Part shown: positions 1 to 11,500 of the stretch, piece after piece
Layout: every line of letters begins with the position of its first letter
Position numbering within the stretch: position 1 is the first letter of the stretch
Assembly (NCBI GenBank): GCA_022539475.1
Contig: VCMS01000382.1
Span: 1 to 64,000, forward strand
Reading direction: 5' to 3'
Source of the DNA: Gracilaria domingensis
Taxonomy: Eukaryota; Rhodophyta; Florideophyceae; Gracilariales; Gracilariaceae
Length of the DNA: 64,000 nucleotides
Position numbers and translations under genes: made by a program
Notes under the pieces: model-generated
What the model was told of the DNA's origin: nothing
Database searches by the model: none
The model's input: only the letters and a program-made list of their open reading frames with translations

Positions 1-100
1 CCCCCACCCCCTCCACCCCAGAGTAAACGACTGATCAGCCATCTCATCCAGTTCCTTTGTTGTGGGAGGTGGACACCTTGTGCCCTCCCGGGGGGGCGCA

Positions 101-327
101 ACCCCATTTCGTGTTTGGGCATTTGTGTCCTGCGACCCCCTCCTAAAATAAGTAAATTTAAAGGGGCGCAGCCACTCTTGCCCGAAAAACGAAATGGGTT
201 TTGGCCATGTCCGGCGACATGAGCACCGGCGCCCCGTGAGAGGCACCAGCACCCAGTGATAGGCACCGCGCGCCGCCAAAGGGGCGCTCGCATGAGAGCC
301 CTCTTGGCGGCGCGCGGTGCCCATCAC
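101..327 (-). repeat. Fold-back B (101-200) plus hairpin A (256-327)
   Basis: B is about 100 bp with inverted ends: AACCCATTTCGTGTTTGGGCA at one side, written here only as its family form CCCATTTCG...CGAAATGGG, and an AT-rich centre around TTTAAATTTA. A is a nearly perfect 72-bp hairpin whose core stem is GGCACCGCGCGCCGCC. The link between them carries the palindrome-like CCATGTCCGGCGACATG. Confidence 0.85.
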
Positions 328-1526
328 TGCTGCCTCGTCCGCACGCGCGCATCGCCGCACCGCCGCACCGCCGCACCGCCGCGCGATCTGCGAGCCTTCA
401 ACTCAGCTCACCGCCGTGCGCTTGATCAGCGCCACGTGCAGGGCTTCCACCGTCGAGACCATCGCCATCTCGCGCGCGCACACACACTCGGACTACACTA
501 GAGTTGGATAACGGTGAAAGGTTACGGACTGGTTCTTGCACCTGGTTTCGCCGATGATATGAGGATCGGGTGGAAAGAACGTCGCTTGTGGTTTCTTGAG
601 TAGCCAATGTGGTACATGCGGATCGCTTTGTCGGTGTGTCCCTCTGCCGAGGGTCTCCAGAGGATGAATGAAGAGAGTAGTGGGAGGAAGAAGGCGATAA
701 GCGTCGGTAGCCAAACTCCCACGATCGGAAACACTTAAGATATCTAATATTTCTCGCCGTAGTCCAGTAAGTGTACTACGACCACTTCGTTGTGGTCAGT
801 GGCTGCTATGTAGAGGTATTATAGGTCGTTGGGTCTTGAGCAAACCCCTGCGTAGGAGCAGAGTTAGCCCCATCTTTTCCATATATCGCCAGGGGCGTAT
901 TGGTGACTTCTTGTAGTCAGGGGCCAAAAGTCAAGAAGTCGGGCGAATTTGGCTGTAGTCGCCCCTGTGGTAGTCAGTGGTAGTCATCAGGCAAGCATTG
1001 GCCTAGCACATGAATTGTTTAGTTTGTATAAGTAACTCACTGCTCTAAAATCTTGTTTGCGACTTTAATAACAGTCCTACGAAACGCTGATGCCTTTGCA
1101 TGCAGCAAAGAGCTTCGAGGCCGGCAGGGTGATTGTACCTCAGAATGTACAAAATACCTTATAATCTCCGTCATTTCTAAAGCTCCAGACAATAGAGACT
1201 GCCTTTGATGGCCTTCAACGCGACCTTAGGTCGCACAAACTGGTCTGATGGACTCTACCGGGAGCTCTAGACAGCTTGACTACTTTCATGACTACAGTTC
1301 ACATCTAAGAAGTCACGGAGTCATAGTCATGTCAAAAATGGCCGTAGTCAGCCAGTCATCGATTCGGGCCTGTATATCGCACACACATCTTAGAGATCTC
1401 GAGCTCTGTTCTAACAACTATCAGCTGCTCAACATGCGTAACGCGGCTACATACCCGTTCTCTGCAGCTGCATTTTTACAAAAGCTTTATACGTTGTACG
1501 GGGTTCTTAGCAATCCACCCAGCAGC
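328..1526. other. Non-coding spacer of the composite repeat with TGACTAC motif clusters
   Basis: I see no credible gene here. The pentamer AGTCA or its complement TGACT occurs about a dozen times between 900 and 1360, in two clusters (about 900-990 and 1275-1360), often as GTAGTCA or TGACTAC. A short minus-strand frame at 522-734 encodes a hydrophobic stretch followed by basic residues but has no ATG and no recognisable family. The spacer is copied at 46,088-47,286 and 49,532-50,730. Confidence 0.5.
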
Positions 1527-1571
1527 CCCTCCGCCCCTCCACCAGCATAAAGCTGGTGGAGGGGCGGAGGG
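1527..1571. repeat. GC-rich perfect hairpin C (20-bp stem, 5-nt loop)
   Basis: The arms CCCTCCGCCCCTCCACCAGC (1527-1546) and its exact complement (1552-1571) flank the loop ATAAA. The same hairpin lies at 46,043-46,087 and 49,487-49,531. No run of T follows, so it is not a standard bacterial-type terminator. Confidence 0.95.
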
Positions 1572-1622
1572 ACTGTTGCGTGTGAAGGTCTCCCCGAACC
1601 TTGTGCCCTCCCGGGGGGGCGC

Positions 1623-1849
1623 AACCCATTTCGTGTTTGGGCATTTGTGTCCTGCGACCCCCTCCTAAAATAAGTAAATTTAAAGGGGCGCAGCCACTCT
1701 TGCCCGAAAAACGAAATGGGTTTTGGCCATGTCCGGCGACATGAGCACCGGCGCCCCGTGAGAGGCACCAGCACCCAGTGATAGGCACCGCGCGCCGCCA
1801 AAGGGGCGCTCGCATGAGAGCCCTCTTGGCGGCGCGCGGTGCCCATCAC
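1623..1849 (-). repeat. Fold-back B (1623-1722) plus hairpin A (1778-1849)
   Basis: This is the second B plus A pair of the unit, 1522 bp from the first and almost identical to it. It differs in context: hairpin C follows on the outer side, whereas the first pair is followed by the GGTGGACACC flank. Confidence 0.85.
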
Positions 1850-2194
1850 TGCTGCCTCGTCCGCACGCGCGCATCGCCGCACCGCCGCACCGCCGCACCG
1901 CCGCGCGATCTGCGAGCCTTCAACTCAGCTCACCGCCGTGCGCTTGATCAGAGCCACGCGCAGGGCTTCCACCGTCGAGACCATCGCCACCTCGCGCGCG
2001 CACACACACTCGCGCGCGCACAAACCACGAACGTCACGCATCGCCGCACGCGGTCTGTGGCGCGATCGGGGAGTTTTCTACACGGCTCACTGGCGCGCTT
2101 GGTGAGCGCCATGCCACCTCCTCTATCTTCGCGTCCATCTCCACCTCGTCCGCGCGCATGCACCGGCACGCGATGCGCCAATCTTCTTCGCGGA

Positions 2195-2962
2195 TCACCA
2201 ACCCGAGCCCATCGTCCACGCCTTCCGTTTGCACCATAACCGCGCGCACCGTCTTGGCCATCTCGTCTTCCTCGGACTCCAGGACATAGTAGGAGTGCTC
2301 CTGGAGGCGTTACAGGAAATGCCCCACACCAAAGCTTGGCTCAAGCACCGACAAGCATAAGCTGCGCCCGACGCGGTCTTGGTCAACGAGGCGAATGGCA
2401 CCTGCTCACTCATCAACTCTAACCCGAGCACGTCCACCTTTCCGTGGCTCTTCAGCTGGGCCTTTCCTTGCGTTACGTCGCCGCTGATGCTAACTGAGGA
2501 TGGTCTTCCTTCCTTTCTTAAGTATTAACCAGCATTGCACCCATAACGACATCCTATTTCCCTCGTTGTGCCCTCCTAGAACTAAATAGACATTAGAGCT
2601 TATGAAAAAAATAAAGGTGACCTTTACCTCTTCCTGATAAAACTGGCATACCTTTTTCTACGAGAGTCAAGAGCTCTTTTCATACATACGAGGTTATACT
2701 TACGACATTTACGTTTCGGGTAAGGGCAGGCGACAAATGCTCTATCGTATCCATTGCTTTTATCTTGCAAGTCTTTACGGGTGCAAAGTCGTTCGTTAGT
2801 CTTTGTTCATTAGAAGGTTTGAGTTTGAGTTTGAACCCATGTCCTTTCAAACCATTAAATAGTGAGCTAGTGGCTGATGTAAATCACGAAAGACTTAATT
2901 TTTATTCACATTATTCTGCTCTAAACGGTTTCGTAGGTGTTGCTTGTACATCAGCGTTAGTA
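2195..2962 (-). pseudogene. Possible relic of an unrecognised coding sequence, then plain intergenic DNA
   Basis: On the minus strand, two frames between about 2195 and 2440 give protein-like text. One contains MAKTVRAVMVQTEGVDDGLG followed by an acidic stretch; the other contains a DVLGLELMSEQVPFASLTK segment. They are out of frame with each other, as expected of a decayed gene. I do not recognise the family. From 2450 to 2962 I see nothing firm; this is the presumed promoter side of the ParB/oxygenase gene. Confidence 0.25.
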
Positions 2963-5900
2963 ATGTATCGTGAATACGCCCGTTCGAATCCAGTGTAATT
3001 CATTCAAATGGGTACGACAGCCATGGAGCGCTCCGAGAGCACAAGCCGAGCTAGCGTCCATGATCAAAATCAGCACCCAAGCAGACTAGCAGAATGGGCA
3101 TCAACACGAGAAGGGTTAAGCGACCAAGCGATGCTGAGCAAAGTAGCGAACGTGGAAGCGCTCTGAACCCCACCGGAGGGGAGCCGCGTCAAACCCAGCT
3201 CCCTCCCGCCGATGAGGATGAGATTCTTCCGGCCCCTACCCAACCAAGACGCGGCGGAAGTTCCTCTAGTGTGATCGGAAGAGATACATCCGGGGAGAAA
3301 TATTGCTGCTACCGGGGAATAGGCCCAGGGTGTGAGAACTGGGTTTCGAAGTTGTTCCATTTAATACACCAAGGGATCCATCTTCAGCACCCGTTCAGAG
3401 TGAAGAACAGGGCCGCAATATAGGTTCCGGAACTCCATTTGGAAGAGCGGGACGTGCTGCTGGGAGAGCGGCTGGGGCCTTTAAGAATTTCTTGTGACTC
3501 GCTTGTCCAGTTCGACCTCAGAAGACCGGGCGTTACAGCCAACTGGTAGTGATGATGCAGCATTGCAAGAAGAGCTTGGTGCGGCTGCAGCTGGGGGTCC
3601 TTTACGTGGAGATGAGAGTTTGGAAGAAAGTAGACTGGCCGTCGTTATGAACACTGCAGCAGCGTCTGTTGGAATCCGCAGAGAAGCGGAGCACCACGGT
3701 TGGTGATAGGAAGTTCTGCAACAATGCCTGTGGGCTCCGTTGGAACGCAACCTCAGGCACAGCAACACTTTCCGCTGCATCTGGGAGCCAAGCCTTTCCA
3801 CCGTCCACCACACAAGGTGTGGAGGTTTCCGAGGAAGCTAATGAAGTTGGAGGTGAAGAAGATATGGATGATGACGTCCTAGAAGTCTTGGATGATGAAG
3901 AACTGGTATCCAAAGAAGTAATTACTGCTGCCGCGGATAGTCTTGGGATCCGAAAATTCAAGGATGGTGAACTGAAAACCATGTTCGCTACCATTGACAT
4001 CCTCTCTCTTGTTGTAGAGCCGCCATCAACTCTTCGGGGTCTCAGTGAGGAGCATATTTCGCGCCTGATCACTAGCTTTAAAGCACAGGGTGTACAGGAA
4101 GCCTTGGGTTTTCTCACTGTCACGTTTTCTCCCGAAATTGATGGTTCACTGCCGGCAAATCGAATGAATGGAAATACAATTACTTGTCGTTGTTGGCTGA
4201 TTGACGGCAGGCATCGTTTTGTAGCTCTCAAGAGATTAGCCGCAGAATCAGAGGAATGGAAGAATGCTTTGCGTAACTTCCGCGTTTCTCTGAAGTACCT
4301 CGAGAATGATAGGCCACTGACGTTGCTTGACGTACTGGGTATCGGAGGTCAGATGAATCGAGGGTCTGAATCTGTTTTGGCAATGTCTACTATGGACTAT
4401 CTACATGCATGCGTATCACACCTTAGCATAATTGAAGCATCTGGACGCATAACACTGGATGAAATAACCCCAACGCCGCTTGCAGGAGTTCTTATCAGCA
4501 CAGGAGCTCTAGGAAAAATGAAGGGGCGTCAGATTATGAGATACGCTACCATCGCCATACCCATGGCTAAGCATTCGGAGGTGTCTCGAATGGTGGTTAA
4601 CGCGTTCGAGGAATGTCCCTTGCTGGGAGTCATGCATTTATCCAGCGCAAGGATTTGGGCCATGCCTTTCGAAGGTATCAGATTGGCTATCAAATGTATT
4701 ATTAGGCGCCTAGAAGCGTCGCGAAGAGGAGTTGCACGATTGAATCTCGGAGGGTTCGAGACTATGAGAGCTTCCTTCTATGACAGCGTGAAAATGTTAT
4801 ATTCACAAGTTGAAAGAACCGCGAAACGTCACAAGTTGAGTACGGCCAACTTGTTAGCAAGGAATCTATCTTCGATTAGCTCGAAAGTGAAGCGGTTGGA
4901 CGAAAGCATCGCTAACCAGCTTCAAGATTTTACAGTGTTCATGAAGGCCAAGCGAAACGAGGATAAAAACCGTGCTCGGCTGAGAAACGCTCAGAAGGCG
5001 GCTGAGGGATCTCGTTGGGGATGACTTGGGTGACAGTATGGCAGAGGAAGAAAACGTGGTTGAAGGGGCACTTGCAGTAGAATCAGCAGATGCGGGTGGT
5101 ACAGCTCAGGTGCAGCTACAAATGAACCTGTGGCAGTAGGTGTATCTGCAGCACTAAGATCACAAGCATCGGGAATTGAGGCGCTAAGCGTAGGAGTAGG
5201 CGGTGGTGCACAAAACAGTGCAACTACATTACGCCGCAGCGCTCGTAATCTCCTGGTACAAGCAGCAACTGCCGCAGCTGACGATGGTGACGATGATGAT
5301 GATGTTATAATGGTACCTGTAAAAGGGCGTGGCTCAAAGAAACGAAAGAAAGCTGGAAAGAAGAAGAAGAGATCAGCTCGGAAGCGGCGCAAAAGTGGGC
5401 GCTAGTGATTCCGAAGAAAGTCTAGCGATAGACTCTGAACGAAACCTGGGCAAGGCTGCTATCGTTAAGAGTTTCAAGACCATGGATGACAATCTGCGTG
5501 AAGACCTTATGGACACGTTGGAAGACATTCAGTACAGCGTTGATGTTTTGGATGATACGGCAGATGAACAGGGCGGCAGCCGGCGAAAGACACGGAAACA
5601 TGGGATCCAGAGAAAAGGACCCCAGGCTGATGCGGCAGACAGATTTGAAAGCGCTGGAGAGCGCAAATTTGATGATGAAGTTCCCGAAAAGCTTCCAATA
5701 GGTGTGACAGAAGAGGACTCCTCACACGTCGGTAAACGGTTTCCGCCTTGGACAAAGTTTGTCACGAAGGTTCCGAGTTCTAAAGGATGGCAGATTTCGC
5801 AAGGAAATGATCAGAAGAAGAACCCCATTGAACACAAGGAACCTTGGCTGCGTGCTCTTTTCATACCTCCGAAACATCGCGCAAGTTGCGTCGGTCTAGT

Positions 5901-7384
5901 TACCCTTGACGACTTGCGCGCCACGCACCATGCTGTGTACTGGCACGCCGCTTATGAATACTATCGCGAGAATGGAATAGAAGATGTCGACTTGCTTCCA
6001 GAGGAGATGAATAATACCACAGTGGATAAGCAGCTCTGGATCTCTGCGGTAGCAGAAGACGATGTTGGAAATAGTTACTTCGCTAGGCAGCGAACGAATC
6101 TGTCTCAGAGAGGATACTGCATCATGGAAGGGTTCCTCAACGATGAAATTATTCCTGACGCGATTCGTGGTCTGCCGCTTTGCAAGCTGAAGGGGGCAGA
6201 CAGCTTCTTTTCGGCGTGGAAATGGAAATGGTGAAAAGCTATCCTGGAGAGGAAGCCTTGCGAAATCCTGACGACTGGCTCGAATGGATGCGAATTATTA
6301 ACGAAGGTACTGATAAAGATACAACTCTGGGTACGCTGGAAGGGATTGGGCGCTATATCAAGACCTTGTTCGGAATGACCACAGCCTTGGAACAGGACAA
6401 AAATCGAGTTTGGACTGTTAGGGAAAGAGCATTGGTAGACTGTCGTCTTGGACAAGTGATGGCGTGTTTAGGGGTCGGAAATAACCGAAAGGCTGGGGCC
6501 GAAGAAGAGCGAATGGCGCTGTTGGAAGAACAACAGAGGTCTGAAACTAATGAGGAAGAAGGGCAGGGGCAAGCTACACAGCAGCAGCACTCTACGCAGA
6601 ACATAGATGCTGTGCTAAGTCTAGCAATGGGTAATAGAACGAAGTCTATGTATATGCCGAAAACCGGCGGTCGGTGGTTGTACACGTCTAAAGGATGTGG
6701 ACGTCAAGTGCTGCACACGGATTTTGGACCACTCGGTCGTGAAGAGACAATGAACGGGATAGGTAATCCTGGTTATTTTGTCATCTGCACCGGTGAAAAC
6801 GGGGCTGGGTTGTGGGTTTGCGACGGATCTCACAGACTGATTGCTATTACGGACCCTAGAAAGCTGCGGGCATTGTCACGAGTTACCAAGGTTGGCCTTG
6901 TAGAAATACCACCGAAATCAATCTTCGTTGGAAGAGGGGATGTGTTTCATGCCGGTAGTGGATCAGAAGACTTCCCAATTTCTGGGGGATGTATACGATA
7001 CCACACTTACTTTATTCCGGAAGGTTATTCACTACCCGATGCCGTTCATCTAAACCATAGATTCCAACCAAAGATTTATCGGAAGAACATCAATTTGGAA
7101 ACTGAATCAGAGTTGGGAGAAGAGGTTGTCCAAGGAGAAGCGTATGAGTTGGATGATGACATGGAACTGGATGAAACAGTAGCTGTGGAACAACAACAAC
7201 AACAACAACAACAGGTCGATGATAGATTGAATGCTGGTGAGGACGGTGCTGATACAGCTGGGCAGCAAAATGTGGGTAGCAATGGAAGAAGAAAATGTTG
7301 TAGAAAACGATGATCCCGGTGCAACTGGTGGTGATGGATCAGGCACCCTAGAGGATACCTAGATACATCTCAAGTAAAATTTAG
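2963..7384 (+). pseudogene. ParB-like/2OG-oxygenase fusion gene, frame-disrupted copy
   Basis: This is the left copy of the intact 1469-aa gene at 40,240-44,649. The reading frame is broken many times, mostly by one-base changes in short homopolymers. Examples are the G runs near 3295 and 3315, the region 3485-3500, and the regions near 3676, 3765, 4985-5110, 5395, 6215 and 7270-7350; a stop also follows the start codon near 2996. The same positions are in frame in the right copy. Either this copy is decaying or, more likely, it is a poorly polished consensus. Large open pieces remain at 3669-5024, 5329-6234 and 6180-7313, which carry the ParB-like, linker and oxygenase parts. Confidence 0.8.
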
Positions 7385-7547
7385 GCTTGTCGGGCTGTCT
7401 TTTCAACTTTCCGAACATGTGGAGTACTTCGCACAAGCGACGTCATCTTTGCAGTTGACGTCGGTCTATCAGAAACTCAAAACTCATCGTGGTTTTCAGC
7501 TGAATACCTAGGATATTGGCTACAGTTGAGCATTACCTTTTGAGGTG

Positions 7548-7750
7548 CACAACGAGAACCTTTTCTCGACCCTTTTCTTGTCTGTTCTAAGTGATCGACA
7601 GGATCTAGCTGTTAGTACGTTCATTACAAAATGTTTTGAAAAGGTTTTGGCCTTTCTCATGAAAGAACGCTTCATTCAATAGGAAACGTTCTACGGCTTG
7701 CCGTAATTAGGCTGTTAAACCCATAAAGGGAGAGAAAGGCTGCATGGCTA
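7548..7750 (+). mobile_element. LINE 3' tail remnant
   Basis: This stretch aligns with 20,432-20,640, the end of a LINE remnant. Both share TCTAGCTGTT and a C-terminal peptide of the form LAV....I.K...E..LAFL..ER, followed by CGTAATTAGGCT, a CCCATA and an AG-rich tail. Only the last codons of ORF2 and the 3' untranslated end are present, which is typical of 5'-truncated LINE insertions. It lies just downstream of the ParB/oxygenase gene. Confidence 0.7.
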
Positions 7751-7987
7751 CCAGGTCCATGTTCTTTGACAGGCTCGGCCTATGATATATTTAAAACAAT
7801 GATGCGGGTTTTAACTCTGATCTGGCACAAACAGAGAAATAAAACGTGTCCAGTTCAAGCCCCATACATGAGAGATATTTACATAGCCCTCCCTCTCACA
7901 GTCTCCGGAACCAGCCTTTGACCATGTCGGCAACATAAGCACCGACGCCCACGGGTGCGTACCTCCCCTAACACGGGGATGGTCGAG

Positions 7988-8087
7988 ACCCATTTCGTGT
8001 TTCGCCATTTATGACCGTTGACCCCTTCAAAAAAATTACTGAATTTGAAAGGACGCGGCCGCTCTTGCCCGAAACACGAAATGGGTT
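7988..8087. repeat. Diverged solo copy of fold-back B
   Basis: The inverted ends CCCATTTCGTGTTTCG and CGAAACACGAAATGGG enclose an AT-rich centre. Flanks at 7921-7945 and 8090-8107 retain the CCATGTCCGGCGACATGAG-type link seen in the other copies, but hairpin A is absent. The middle is diverged from the 100-bp consensus, so this copy looks older. Confidence 0.75.
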
Positions 8088-8542
8088 TTGGCCATGTCCG
8101 GCGACATGAGCTTCAATCCCTGACTCTGAAAATGTGCTCCACGAGTGGTAATATCTATATGTTTGAACTCTTCTTGAAGCGTGAACATGATATGCGAGTC
8201 ATTTCGTACAAAGTGTATTTATTGAAAGTTCTAGAGCTTTTCATTGTATTGAGACAATCTATTAAACGTCCACTACTTTGGACTACAACCGGTTAATTCA
8301 AGATGCATATTTGTCTTCGAGCGCGGATCCGTTTCCCACGACCATCCGTTTTTGAACTTCAAAAGATTCAAATCTCCTTCTTCTGTTTTTGTTTCATGTA
8401 CGCAGGCGACTGACGTCTTCCAGGACTAGCGATTGCAGTCTGTGCCTCTCAACCTTTCCTCTACTCGTGGTGGCCCACAATTCCTGCTCTTCCAATTGTT
8501 TCTGGCACATCCATTGCTCCGAAACGAAACCTATTTCTCAGC
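8088..8542. promoter_or_regulatory. Upstream region of the methyltransferase-SET gene
   Basis: No gene is seen here. The last 150 bases are pyrimidine-rich. I see no convincing TATA box. The ATG at 8543 is the first in the long frame. Confidence 0.3.
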
Positions 8543-11500
8543 ATGCAGCGCCGGCAGCCAAAGATGTCGAAGATGGCCCAAGCTGTTGCCCTGATTATTG
8601 CCTGCCGGGATGAATGGCACCGACAAAATCCTGAAGAAACTGTTCGGAACAAGTTGTTCGGTTCGTTCAAGAAATGGCTCGTGTCCTTGGAAGAAACAAG
8701 AAGAAGTTCCTCCACAGTTACCCCAATGCCTTCGCCTGTTCGGCAATTATTTTCCCTTCTCTTCGGTGGAAACGATACAAACAACTACGCTCTCTCGTCG
8801 TTTAAAGCTAAGTTCAATAATCAGGCCATGGAGTTTTATCGTATTGCCTTTGCTGCAGATTTTCGTGACGGTGAAACAGATGAAAGGGTCCGTTCCTTAA
8901 TACTGTTTCTCTGCAACAAACCTGAGTTGCGCTTCGCATTCACCACACTGCTCACCCCCTTCTTCACTGCCTCTCCATTTAATCCTTCAAAACCTCCGAT
9001 TCGTGCCCAAAGAAGTGTGTTTCGCACCAATTACTCGACCAGATTCGAACAGATGCTTTATATCACAGCGTTGGCACATGCTCTCAACTCTCGCCCGTCT
9101 ATTCCCAAACTAAGCACTGTGGGCAGAATGGAAGCACAGCGAATTGGGAAGGCCGTGCAAATTATCACTCGCGGGTGGGATGTCTTCTCCGCGTTTCTTG
9201 GTTTCAGGAGCATTGAAGATTTATCGTTCTCGTATCTGACAATTGATGCCTCGGAGTTGAAGTACAAGGTTGTCGAATCGCGAAACACCGGGTTTGTTCC
9301 CTCCTCACGAAAAAGCTCTCTCAATATCCCTCCTAAACTATCAAACAGCAAAGATGATATTGACACCATTCCTTTCGCTCTTAATGAAGAAACGGATAAA
9401 CACATTCGCACGTTCCTTCACGATTTTCTTTCGGATATTTACGGAAGCGTTGAACAAAGCAGCCTCTACACTGCACCGGAAGAAGAGCCTTATCCTCCTT
9501 TTGAGAATTTCAAGCCCCTTAATGTGCAAAACGAAGGACCCAGCGGCTCAAGTGAATCACCGTACTCTCAACTCGGGCGTCTCCCTAACCGGTTTCAAAA
9601 TCTCTCCGTGAACATGACTTTAACTATCAAAATGGCAGTATCTACAATTCAAGGAGGTGTGTCGCATCAAGTGCTTACTGGTGGCCAAGATGAGTTGCCT
9701 CTTAGACGTCGCCCTTCGGATTCAGATATATCTCTCCAGCCAAAACGGAAACGAAGGAAAGTTGTTCCTTCTAGAAGTCGTACTCTTCCAGCTTTAGAAG
9801 GTGAATCCTTGAATTCGACTGGCCTTGCACCACTTTTGGCTTCAAGTACGACGCCCGTCGACAGTGGGCTTCGACGTCGCTCCTTGGCCAGACTTCTGGA
9901 AACACGCAAGACTCCGGCTTTTGAAGGTAGTGGTCAAGCAACGCAATCTGGCAGTGATAGCTCTCTGCAAACCGCTGGAAATAAGGATGAGCTTTTGGAG
10001 GCCTTCAAGACTTTGGAGAGTGAAATGGAGAGCCAATGCGTTATCATGGACATAGAGTTCGAGAAGTTTTCAGAAGAATTGGAACTTTTGTTCGCTGAAG
10101 CTAAAGTTCTTGGCAACACTCAGTTCATCTGCATTGAACCGCCTTACAACAAGCTCAATGCTGATCATGAAAAGCTAAGCTACAAGCAAATGCGAAAAGT
10201 GGTACGGCTGATCGGAAGACTGCTCCGGCCAGGAGGTCACGCAATAATACTCTGCCCCTTTTCCGAGGCCAGTACATGGATCGAACTTTGTCAGACTTCT
10301 GGAAAGAATAGTGCAAATTCTGATGAAGATGAAAGCGATGATGACGAAGATGATGACGATGAAAGTGAGGAAAGTGATGATAGTGATGATTCTGCTTCGT
10401 CCTCAGAATCATCATCGCCTGAAGCTGATCAAAACGCAACTAACCCTGCGTTCACAGTCGATCCAACCCCAATCGTTCTCTCTTGGCATCCATCTTCTAA
10501 TAAGAATAATGCCTCACGACGGAGTAGTTCGCTGCTAGTCGACATGAACGAGTATGCCGTCCACCTCAAGAAAAACGGCCTTGCGCAGGAAGAGGAAGGC
10601 AGAATGGTTAACACGCACAAAAACTTCAACTATGTGGGCTCTTCATTTCCCCCATGGAAAAATCAAGTCAACAACATCAAGGATATTGCTCCTCATGAGC
10701 AGGTGCGAGTGTTAGCTCAATCTTCAGGACAAGCAGTCAACCCAAACAAGAGAAAGACGAACTTGCTCCGTCCAGAACAGAAGCCTATCGCATTAATGCA
10801 AGAACTGATATCCCGATATACCCAGCCAGGTGACATTGTGGTGGACTTCTTCGGTGGAACGTTCTCAACAGCTATTGCACCCTTTAGCCTTCCCCAACAC
10901 CGAAGATTTTTTGGGTGCGAGAAGGACCGCTCTTGTTATGCAGCAGCAAGGATAAATCTTCTCCTGGCTTTTGCAAGAACGATTGTCTCGCGGACGAACG
11001 ACATTCAACCATCTCCTGCAATGTTTCAAGTGTGTTCCATGCTCGTCAAGGATATGCATTCTTTGAACCTTCGTAACGTTCCCCTTCCTGGAAATATTTC
11101 AATCCGCAACACGAAGACATCCGGTTCGTTCGCGAAGGGTAAGAAGTGGAGGCCTCCTTCTGATTATCCTCCCTACCAGGCTTTTCCAGCTCATATCCTT
11201 ACTTCGCTGGGTTCTTTATGGAACGATGTGTCCTTCATTAAGACCTCAACGGGCACCGCCTTCCAAGCGTGGCCCAGACCATACCAAGGTCTCCTGCAGC
11301 AAGTGGATATACCAAATTTGCTTGTCATCGACGGTGCCGCTAACAATTTGTTTACCGCGAAAAGCACTATTAAGCATCCGTTCGCAGGAAATGGTGTCTT
11401 TGCAAGCAAGTCTTTTTCCAAAGGTGAACGGGTTTGTTCTTACTATGGAACTATTGTGTATCACAATCTCAATGCTCGCCATAACTCACCCGCTTCATCC

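Larger units (their letters stand above)
1..2180 (-). repeat. Composite ~2.2 kb repeat unit, copy 1
   Basis: The same unit occurs in opposite orientation at 45,440-47,715 and 48,909-51,170. It contains, in order, a fold-back B plus hairpin A pair, about 1.2 kb of spacer with TGACTAC motifs, a GC-rich hairpin C, and a second B plus A pair. The open frames inside it are low-complexity, GC-rich and shared only through the repeat, so I call no gene. Confidence 0.85.

Noticed and set aside
158-376. Arg/Gly/Ala-rich frames in the GC-rich repeats as proteins
   Set aside because: They are by-products of hairpin A and fold-back B sequence and occur in several overlapping frames at every copy.
2975-2998. 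tRNA-like GTTCGAATCC box
   Set aside because: No matching A box or cloverleaf was found around it; it lies at the start of the ParB/oxygenase gene.
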